64,000 bases of DNA. Source: Actinomycetes bacterium (GTDB lineage Bacteria > Actinomycetota > Actinomycetes > Mycobacteriales > Mycobacteriaceae). The notes beneath the pieces are model-generated. The model did no database searches. It was not told the DNA's origin and saw nothing but the letters and a program-made list of their open reading frames with translations. The translations under genes and the position numbers were made by a program. Each line of letters begins with the position of its first letter. The first letter of the stretch is position 1. This document shows, piece after piece, positions 57,868 to 64,000 of this stretch. The stretch is from contig JAEXZY010000093.1 of the NCBI GenBank assembly GCA_023404955.1, positions 62,001-126,000 on the forward strand. The letters run 5' to 3'.

Positions 57868-59343
57868 ATGACCATCGATCCCAGGACCCCGGTTCTCGTC
57901 GGTTTCGGACAGACGAACCAGCGCGAGGAGAGCGCGACGACCGAGCCCGTCGACCTCATGGAGGCCGCCGCGCGCGCCGCCGCCGACCCGCGCGTGCTGG
58001 CCGCCGTCGACTCGGTGCGGATCGTCAACCTGCTGTCCTGGCGGTATCGCGATCCCGGTCTGCTGTTGGCGCAGCGCATCGGGGCGGCATCTGCGGCCAC
58101 CCGCTACACCCCGATCGGTGGCAACGTGCCGCAATCGCTGGTCAACCAGGCGTGCCTGGACATCCAGCAGGGACGCAATGACGTCGTCCTGATCAGTGGC
58201 GGCGAAACCTGGCGCAGCCGGACCCGGTTGCGGGCCCGCGGGGAAAAGCTCACCGGCACAAAGCAGGACGAGTCGGTGCCGTTGGCACCGGGCTCCGATG
58301 ACGAGTTCGCGCTGGCCGGGCCCGGCGAGCTTCGCATCCATCTGGACCGTCCGTCATTCGTGTACCCGATGTTCGAGCAGGCGTTGCGTATCGCGGCGGG
58401 CACCGCACCGGCCGAGCACCAGCGGCGCATCGGCGAACTGTGGTCGCGCTTCAGCGCCGTCGCGGCGACCAATCCGCACGCCTGGAACCAGCAGGCATTG
58501 TCCGCCGACGAGATCGCCAACCCGGGACCGAAGAACCGGATGATCAGCACGCCCTACACCAAGCTGATGAACTCGAACAATATGGTCGACCAGGGTGCCG
58601 CGCTGATCCTGATGTCCGCGGAGAAGGCGACTTATCTCCAGATACCTACCGAGCGTTGGGTTTTCCCGTACGCGGGCACCGACGCGCACGACACCTATGA
58701 GATCAGCCACCGCGCCGAGTTCCATGGCTCACCGGCCATTCGGATCGGTGGAAAGACCGCGCTGGAACTGGCACAGACCGATCTCGCCGATATCGCGTTG
58801 GTCGACGTCTACTCGTGCTTCCCGTCGGCGGTACAGGTCGCGGCCAACGAACTAGGACTGGCGCTCGATGACCCGCGCCGACCGCTGACCGTGACCGGCG
58901 GACTGACCTTCGCCGGCGGACCGTGGAACAACTATGTGACACATTCGATCGCGACGATGGCCGAGCGGCTGCTCGCCGAACCGGGCAGCCGGGGCCTGAT
59001 CACCGCCAACGGCGGCTATCTCACCAAGCACAGCTTCGGGGTGTACGGGACCGAGCCGCCGAGTCACGAATTCCGTTGGGAGGACGTGCAGCAGAAGGTG
59101 GACGCCGAACCCAGCCGGGCGGCCGAGGTCGAGTGGTCCGGCGTCGGCACCGTGGAGACGTGGACGACGCCGTTCGACCGCGACGGCGAACCCGAGAAGG
59201 CGTTCCTGGCGGTGCGCACCCCCGCCGACACCCGCACCCTGGCGGTGCTCACCGATCGCTCCGAGGCGCGGGCCAGCGTGGCCGAGGACATCGCCGGGGC
59301 GAAGGTCACCGTGCGCGCCGACGGCACGGCGACGCTGGGCTGA
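57868..59343 (+). CDS. thiolase-fold acetyltransferase-like protein
   Basis: This 491-residue thiolase-superfamily protein is often labelled acetyl-CoA acetyltransferase. The thiolase pattern is altered. The N-terminal region where the nucleophile Cys stands reads VNQACLDIQQG, without the typical SG. The C-terminal part has SCFPSAVQVAANELGL and ANGGYLTKHSFGVYG, corresponding to the C-terminal His and NGG motif. The last 60 residues (SGVGTVETWTTPF onwards) resemble OB-fold extensions of such proteins. ATG 57868 has GAGAGGAA 8 bases before it. It follows the ALDH gene by 95 bases and probably belongs to the same pathway. Confidence 0.8.
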   Translation: MTIDPRTPVLVGFGQTNQREESATTEPVDLMEAAARAAADPRVLAAVDSVRIVNLLSWRYRDPGLLLAQRIGAASAATRYTPIGGNVPQSLVNQACLDIQQGRNDVVLISGGETWRSRTRLRARGEKLTGTKQDESVPLAPGSDDEFALAGPGELRIHLDRPSFVYPMFEQALRIAAGTAPAEHQRRIGELWSRFSAVAATNPHAWNQQALSADEIANPGPKNRMISTPYTKLMNSNNMVDQGAALILMSAEKATYLQIPTERWVFPYAGTDAHDTYEISHRAEFHGSPAIRIGGKTALELAQTDLADIALVDVYSCFPSAVQVAANELGLALDDPRRPLTVTGGLTFAGGPWNNYVTHSIATMAERLLAEPGSRGLITANGGYLTKHSFGVYGTEPPSHEFRWEDVQQKVDAEPSRAAEVEWSGVGTVETWTTPFDRDGEPEKAFLAVRTPADTRTLAVLTDRSEARASVAEDIAGAKVTVRADGTATLG

Positions 59344-59344
59344 C

Positions 59345-60334
59345 CTACAGCAGGCCCAGTGCCGCCACCGCGTCGCGCTCCTCGCGAAGTTCGGCTACCG
59401 AGGCGTCGATCCTGGCGCGGGAGAACGCGTTGACGTCGAGCCCCTCGACGATCTCCCATCGGCCGCCGACCGACCGGCACGGAAACGAGGACACCAGACC
59501 TTCGTCGACGCCGTAGACGCCCGGCGACGGCAGCGCCACCGAGGTCCAGTCGTCGGCCGGGGTGCCGTGGACCCAGTCGTCGATATGGTCGATGGCCCCG
59601 TTGGCGGCCGAGGCCGCCGAGCTGGCGCCGCGCGCCTCGATGATCGCGGTGCCCCGACGAGCCACCGTCGGGATGAAATCATCGGCAAGCCAATGGGTAT
59701 CGGCGGCGTAGTCGGCCCCGGACCGGCCACCCACCACGGCGTGGAAGATATCGGGGTACTGCGTCGGGGAGTGGTTTCCCCAGATGGTGATCCGGCTGAT
59801 CTCGGTGACCGGCACCCGCGCATGCCTTGCCATCGCGGCGACGGCCCGGTTGTGATCGAGGCGGGTCAGGGCGGTGAACCGGTCACGCGGGATATCGGGT
59901 GCGTGCGCCGATGCCACCAGCGCGTTGGTGTTCGCGGGGTTCCCGACGACGAGCACCCGTACATCGGCGGACGCACCGGCATTGAGCGCAGCGCCCGCGT
60001 TGGCGAAGATCTGCGCGTTCGCACTGAGCAGGTCGGCGCGTTCCATGCCCTTGGTCCGCGGCCGGGCACCGATGAGCAGCGCGACATCCACCCCGTCGAA
60101 CGCCCGTACCGGGTCGTCATAGATCTCGGTACCCGCCAGCAGTGGGAACGCACTGTCGTCGAGCTCCATCACCACGCCCTCGGCGGCGCGCACCGCATCG
60201 GGCAGTTCCAGCAGTCGCAGCGTGACCGGCGTGTCATGACCGAGCATCGCACCAGCGGCGATCCGGAACAACGCCGCGTAGCCGATCTGGCCGGCGGCGC
60301 CGGTGACGGCGACGGTGACAGGGGTGGGGGACAT
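59345..60334 (-). CDS. mdh: malate dehydrogenase
   Basis: This NAD-dependent malate dehydrogenase of the citric acid cycle has 329 residues, the length of M. tuberculosis Mdh. The Rossmann motif is TGAAGQIGYAALFRIA, the catalytic His is in TIWGNHSPTQYPDI, the substrate-binding Arg residues are in GARPRTKGMERADLL, and NPANTNALVA is the NAD loop. The ATG at 60334 lacks a ribosome site and is 7 bases after TAGGGT (60342-60347, minus strand), so it is leaderless. The stop is one base from that of the convergent thiolase gene. Confidence 0.96.
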   Translation of the reverse strand: MSPTPVTVAVTGAAGQIGYAALFRIAAGAMLGHDTPVTLRLLELPDAVRAAEGVVMELDDSAFPLLAGTEIYDDPVRAFDGVDVALLIGARPRTKGMERADLLSANAQIFANAGAALNAGASADVRVLVVGNPANTNALVASAHAPDIPRDRFTALTRLDHNRAVAAMARHARVPVTEISRITIWGNHSPTQYPDIFHAVVGGRSGADYAADTHWLADDFIPTVARRGTAIIEARGASSAASAANGAIDHIDDWVHGTPADDWTSVALPSPGVYGVDEGLVSSFPCRSVGGRWEIVEGLDVNAFSRARIDASVAELREERDAVAALGLL

Positions 60335-60364
60335 GCCGACCACCCTAATCGCGCCTGTCCGCGG

Positions 60365-61597
60365 TCAGCCGAACAGCTCGGCGAGCGGCACCTTCGGGTC
60401 GGTGAGCTTTTGCCGGTCGATCTTCGCGCCGGATCGGATGAGCGCCTTGATGTCATCGAGGCCCTCCCAGATGTTGACGTTCATCCCGGCCAGCACGCGG
60501 TCCTTCTCGTCCAGCCAGAACGAGGTGTACTCACGCCCGTCGACATCGCCGCGGAAGACCACGGCCGCGTAGTCCGGTGCGTGACCGACGTACTCCATAC
60601 CGAGGTCGTACTGGTCGGTGTAGAAGTAGGGCAGCTCGTCATAAACGCCCGGCTTGCCGAGCATCCCTGCGACCGCCACGGCGGGTTGCTTCTTGGCGTT
60701 GGCCCAGTGTTCGGTGCGAATCCTGGTGCCGTACAGCGGATGCTGCGCCGCGACAATGTCACCGACGGCATAGATGTCCGCATCGCTGGTGCGCAGCGAC
60801 GCGTCGACCGCAAGCCCACCGTCGACGATGTCCAGTCCTGCGCGTTCGGCCAGCCCGAGATTCGGTTCCGCGCCCACCGCAATCAGCACGGCGTCGGCGG
60901 ACACCGTGGAACCATCGCCGAGGCGCACCCCGGAGGCCCGTCCACCGGCGGTGGTGGTGATGCCCTCGACGGTCGCGCCGAACCGGAAGTCGACGCCGTG
61001 CCCGATGTGCAGGCCGGCGAACACCTCGGCGTTCTCCCGGCCGAGCGCCGTCAGCAGCGGCAACTCCGCGTTCTCGATGACAGTGACGGCGAGATCACGG
61101 GACCGTGCGGCGGCGGCGACCTCCAGGCCTATCCAGCCCGCGCCGATGATGGCAAGTCGCTGCCCGCGCTGCAGCGCCGACAGCAGGGCATCGGCGTCGG
61201 CGACTGTGCGCAGTACGTACACACCATCGGCATCGGCACCCGGGATATCCAGCCGGCGCGGCCGTGATCCGGTGGCCAACAACAGTTTGTCGTAATGCTC
61301 ATGCCGGCCCTCGTCGAAACCGACGGCATGTGCGGCCGGGTCGATGGTGCGGACCTCGGTACCCAACCGCAGATCCACATCGTGTTCTCGAAACCATTGC
61401 GCGTCGTGCACCGTGAAATCGGGCGGTGCGGCCTTGCCGAGCAGGTAGTCCTTGGACAGCGGCGGCCGTCCGTAGGGCAGCGCGGATTCGGCACCGAAAA
61501 GCATGATGCTTCCGTCGAAGTCGTTGTCGCGCAACGCTTCGGCGGCCTTTGCACCGGCCAGGCCGCCACCGATGATCAGATAGCTGGGTGTGGTCAT
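60365..61597 (-). CDS. NAD(P)/FAD ferredoxin-reductase-type oxidoreductase
   Basis: This 410-residue flavoprotein belongs to the ferredoxin/rubredoxin reductase group used by P450 or ring-hydroxylating systems. The FAD loop is GGGLAGAKAAEALR, the NAD(P)H loop is GAGWIGLEVAAAARS, and the FAD-pyrophosphate motif is DIYAVGDIVAA. The C-terminal domain matches the Reductase_C type. It could provide electrons to the P450, but it is 48 kb away and no ferredoxin gene is nearby. ATG 61597 overlaps the HhH stop as ATGA, so the two are translated together. Confidence 0.87.
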   Translation of the reverse strand: MTTPSYLIIGGGLAGAKAAEALRDNDFDGSIMLFGAESALPYGRPPLSKDYLLGKAAPPDFTVHDAQWFREHDVDLRLGTEVRTIDPAAHAVGFDEGRHEHYDKLLLATGSRPRRLDIPGADADGVYVLRTVADADALLSALQRGQRLAIIGAGWIGLEVAAAARSRDLAVTVIENAELPLLTALGRENAEVFAGLHIGHGVDFRFGATVEGITTTAGGRASGVRLGDGSTVSADAVLIAVGAEPNLGLAERAGLDIVDGGLAVDASLRTSDADIYAVGDIVAAQHPLYGTRIRTEHWANAKKQPAVAVAGMLGKPGVYDELPYFYTDQYDLGMEYVGHAPDYAAVVFRGDVDGREYTSFWLDEKDRVLAGMNVNIWEGLDDIKALIRSGAKIDRQKLTDPKVPLAELFG

Positions 61598-62247
61598 GTC
61601 TGCTCCGTGGTTGCGGTGATGAAGGATTCGCGTAACTCGTCGTCGAGGGAAACCCGCACCAGGGCGGCGGCCAGCCGGGCCGATCTGCGGGGCGCCAGGC
61701 GGTGCAGGGCCTCCGGATCATGGGGCAGACCCAGCCCGCGTGCGGCCTCGATCGCACGGTCGTCGAAGTAGGGCCGCACCCAGGGCCACACGTCCTGCAC
61801 CTCGCGCAGGAAGATGTCGGCGCCCGTCGGCCCGATGCCGTTGAACTCCTGCAGTTCCCGTTTCGTCGCCGCAACGTCGTGGCCCGAGTTCTCGGCAAGC
61901 ATGCGAAGATCCCCGGAGTAGTGCCCGCGGACCCGGGTCGCGAGTTCGGTCAACCGGGTCGCCGAGCTCTCGTCGTAGCGGGCGTAGTGCGCCCGGCCGA
62001 AACAGTCGATCATCGTCCGTCGGTCCGAATCCAACACCGAGTCCGATGTGCGTAGGCCCGCGGTGTGGAGTTCGCGGGCGGCGGCGGTGGCGATATCGGC
62101 GCCGATGGGCTTGCTGGCGAGCATGGCCAGCGTCAGCAACTGGAACAGCGGGGCGGGGGTGTCCTTGAGCGTGATGCCGGCTTGTTCGGCATACGTCGTG
62201 CCCGCCTGCTGGATCAGCCGCTCGGCCCTGTTCTGCGAATCAGACAT
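61594..62247 (-). CDS. HhH-GPD/endonuclease III-like protein (degenerate)
   Basis: This 217-residue all-helical protein resembles endonuclease III-type glycosylases. The helix-hairpin-helix reads FNGIGPTGADIFLREV, where the catalytic Lys position of the family (LPGVGRKTAN) is Thr. No catalytic Asp in the usual place and no C-terminal four-Cys iron-sulfur cluster are seen. It is therefore probably a DNA-binding or inactive member, or uses another mechanism. ATG 62247 is used; longer frames contain unrelated sequence. It sits upstream of the reductase with which it overlaps. Confidence 0.65.
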   Translation of the reverse strand: MSDSQNRAERLIQQAGTTYAEQAGITLKDTPAPLFQLLTLAMLASKPIGADIATAAARELHTAGLRTSDSVLDSDRRTMIDCFGRAHYARYDESSATRLTELATRVRGHYSGDLRMLAENSGHDVAATKRELQEFNGIGPTGADIFLREVQDVWPWVRPYFDDRAIEAARGLGLPHDPEALHRLAPRRSARLAAALVRVSLDDELRESFITATTEQT

Positions 62248-62299
62248 CGGTGTTGAGGTACCCAGGGCGGTCCGGCACAAACGTCGGCTACTTCGGGGG

Positions 62300-62623
62300 C
62301 TACTTAGGGTGCAGTGACCTCGCATACGCGATCCCACGATCCACCCAGGATCGCAGCCTGCGGGTATCGGAAACACCGGCGGTCGACACCCGGATCCAGC
62401 CACGGACCTCGCGCCCCGACATCACCATCGGCTCGACATGCTCGCGGCCGATCAGGGCGCCGGTCTCTTCTGCGGGCACTCGCACCATCAGTCCGCCCTG
62501 ACCGGATACGCAGACGGCCATGTGCCCGTTCACCAGGAAGGCCAGCCCGCCGAACATCCGCCGCTCATCGGCCCCGCCGACAAGCTCCCGCACGCGCTCC
62601 GCCAGATCCAGGTCGTAGGCCAT
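62300..62623 (-). CDS. TfoX N-terminal domain protein
   Basis: This 107-residue protein consists of the TfoX/Sxy N-terminal domain. It has the family's RMFGGLAFLVNGHMAVCVS motif, shown here as RMFGGLAF, and LRSWVDRGIAYARSL at the end. The domain is a small alpha/beta fold of unknown biochemical role. In actinobacteria it occurs as a stand-alone protein and is not tied to natural competence. The gene lies in a minus-strand series with its neighbours, but no ribosome site is clear. Confidence 0.85.
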   Translation of the reverse strand: MAYDLDLAERVRELVGGADERRMFGGLAFLVNGHMAVCVSGQGGLMVRVPAEETGALIGREHVEPMVMSGREVRGWIRVSTAGVSDTRRLRSWVDRGIAYARSLHPK

Positions 62624-62672
62624 GTCAGTTCGGGGCCGCCCGGACGGTCAGCAGGTCTGTCATGTCGAGATT

Positions 62673-63146
62673 CTAAGCAGTGCCAGGCTCACAGCGGACG
62701 TCGAATTTGACCGAATTCGCGATGAAGCACAGCTGATGGGCCCGCTCATGGATTGCGGACAACGCATCGAGGTGCCGAGGATCGTCGACCCGCACCTCCG
62801 GTCGCAGCACCACCTCGGTGAAATGCCCACCGCCGTCCTCGGTTTCGGTCATCGTGCCCGACGGATGGTCGGTGTAGTCGGTGACGACGATGCCGTCCTG
62901 AGCACACAGCCCCAGAAACCACAGCATGTGGCACTGGGACAGGGACGCGACCAATAGCTCTTCAGGGTTCCACCGCTGCGGATCGCCCCGGAAGGACGGA
63001 TCCGCGCTGCCGGGGATCGTCGGCTTGCCGGTCCCGCTGATCTCATGGGCGCGCTCGTATGCGCGGTAACCGCTGGTGCCGGTTCCGGTGTTACCGGTCC
63101 AGGTGATGTCCAGTTCGTAGCGGTGCGTCTTGCCGGCCATGCTCAT
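62673..63146 (-). CDS. OsmC-family peroxide reductase
   Basis: This 157-residue OsmC/Ohr-type thiol peroxidase reduces organic hydroperoxides. The two reactive Cys are in SQCHMLW (peroxidatic, about 80) and HQLCFIAN (resolving, about 140). The start at 63146 overlaps the stop of the LLM gene as ATGA; MAGKT at 63140 is the alternative. Coupling to an LLM flavoprotein suggests that both belong to a redox operon. Confidence 0.88.
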   Translation of the reverse strand: MSMAGKTHRYELDITWTGNTGTGTSGYRAYERAHEISGTGKPTIPGSADPSFRGDPQRWNPEELLVASLSQCHMLWFLGLCAQDGIVVTDYTDHPSGTMTETEDGGGHFTEVVLRPEVRVDDPRHLDALSAIHERAHQLCFIANSVKFDVRCEPGTA

Positions 63147-64000
63147 ACGGTAGGGGTCCACCCGAGCGCCGGTCCCAGGTGGGCGGCCAGGTCGCCGATG
63201 ATCTGGGTGTAGTCGGCCGGCTCGAAGGTGAACGGTAGCGCGAAGGTGACCTCGTCGGCGCGCTGAAATCCGGCGTGCTCATAGAGCAATTCGGCGAGTT
63301 CGCTGGAGGGGCCGACGTAATCGGGTGAGAACAGCATCCCGCGCGGGCCTTGGGGTTTCTTGGTCCGTTCGAAGCGACTCGCGGCGTAGTTCCGATAGCG
63401 GCGCACCTGTTCATCGGTGGCGCTGTCGGTCGGGATGACCACCAAACCCTGTGACACCCTGGGGTTTCCGGTATGGGCGGCCCGGTACGCATCGATGTGC
63501 TCGGCCTGGATCGTGGCGAAGTCGCGGGAATCGGTCCCCTCAATGGAGACGACGGAGCTGGTCAGGTAGTTCAGGCCGAGGTGGCCGGCCCAGATGGCCG
63601 AATCCCGGCCACCGCCGTACCAGATCCGTTCGGTCAGTCCAGGGGAGTGCGGTTGTACCTGGTCGGTGAACTGCTCGATGCCGACGGTGCCGGCGAAGTC
63701 GCTGACCGGGTCACCGCGCAACGCACGGACCAGGCGCAGCACCCGCTCCTTCGAGAAGTCCTCGATGTCGTGAGTGTCCGGGTAGAGGGCGGTCTTGTAG
63801 TGCTCGTAGAGCATCGGGGTGCCGACCGAGACACCGGGATTGATGCGACCACCGGAGAGCAGGTCGACGGTGGCCAGGTCCTCGGCCAGGCGAAGCGGGT
63901 TTTCCAGACCCAGCGGGATCACGGCGGTGCCGAGTTCGATGCGGGAGGTGCGCTGGGTGGCGGCCGCCATGATCGCGACCGGTGAGGAGATGCCCGGTTG
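63143..64000 (-). CDS. LLM-class flavin-dependent oxidoreductase (partial, N-terminus beyond window)
   Basis: This is the C-terminal part (285 codons) of a luciferase-like oxidoreductase. It has the family strand TSRIELGTAVIPLGLENPLRLAED, represented here by TSRIELGTAVIPLG and LRLAED, then DLLSGGRINPGVSVG and IWYGGGRDSAIWAG. The frame continues past base 64000 with QPGISSPVAI before the internal Met, so the start is outside the window. It overlaps the OsmC start. Its role is unknown; the missing N-terminus prevents a cofactor assignment. Confidence 0.8.
   Translation of the reverse strand, partial: QPGISSPVAIMAAATQRTSRIELGTAVIPLGLENPLRLAEDLATVDLLSGGRINPGVSVGTPMLYEHYKTALYPDTHDIEDFSKERVLRLVRALRGDPVSDFAGTVGIEQFTDQVQPHSPGLTERIWYGGGRDSAIWAGHLGLNYLTSSVVSIEGTDSRDFATIQAEHIDAYRAAHTGNPRVSQGLVVIPTDSATDEQVRRYRNYAASRFERTKKPQGPRGMLFSPDYVGPSSELAELLYEHAGFQRADEVTFALPFTFEPADYTQIIGDLAAHLGPALGWTPTV

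Noticed and set aside
1..64000. CRISPR arrays, tRNA/rRNA genes, insertion sequences, integrases
   Set aside because: No regularly spaced direct repeats, cloverleaf-type genes, transposase motifs or attachment sites were recognised by reading; a scan with dedicated programs was not possible.

Overview
The window is high-GC DNA from a fast-growing mycobacterium (Mycolicibacterium-type). The evidence is gene order. From about 24.6 to 52 kb it follows the M. tuberculosis block Rv1836c-Rv1861: Rv1836c-like protein, glcB, two CBS/DUF21 membrane proteins, guaB1, gnd1, the Rv1845c/Rv1846c BlaR-BlaI pair, the Rv1847 thioesterase, ureABCFGD, ndh, Rv1855c, Rv1856c, apa and Rv1861. Cutinase, PE-PPE-domain hydrolases, F420-type oxidoreductases and a PapA5-like acyltransferase agree with this. 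The species cannot be named from the sequence.

0-24.6 kb is an accessory, lipid-oriented region without the M. tuberculosis block order. It encodes the PapA-type acyltransferase, two TcmP/LCM-type methyltransferases, a flavodoxin-DUF2505-nitroreductase cluster, two paralogous secreted proteins of unknown function, three secreted PE-PPE-domain serine hydrolases and a cutinase. Two paralogous Baeyer-Villiger-type monooxygenases, a cytochrome P450, an alpha/beta hydrolase, an LLM oxidoreductase, an SDR, an AlkB-type hydroxylase and a cyclooxygenase-like heme enzyme complete it. Five of the secreted proteins end in long low-complexity tails. The set could attack esters outside the cell and oxidise the released lipids inside it (inference).

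24.6-52 kb is the conserved core block. The M. tuberculosis modABC slot is not occupied here. Instead a Fe(III) FbpABC-type transporter with an IdeR-like box lies between the CBS proteins and guaB1. Between blaI and the Rv1847 homologue there is a second IdeR-like box driving an apparent FhuF-like iron gene. A third IdeR-like box precedes a short transcript ending in a perfect 15-bp hairpin. By position and architecture that transcript is the iron-stress small RNA MrsI (ncRv11846). The core block is therefore also an iron-responsive neighbourhood.

52-64 kb holds a methionine aminopeptidase divergent from a small XRE regulator across a pair of mirror-image operators, a CPBP protease, and an acyl-CoA catabolic operon (fused CaiB/BaiF CoA-transferase, aldehyde dehydrogenase, thiolase-like protein). 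It ends with malate dehydrogenase, a ferredoxin-reductase-type flavoprotein, a degenerate HhH protein, TfoX-N, OsmC and a truncated LLM oxidoreductase. No tRNA, rRNA, CRISPR array, transposase or integrase was recognised.
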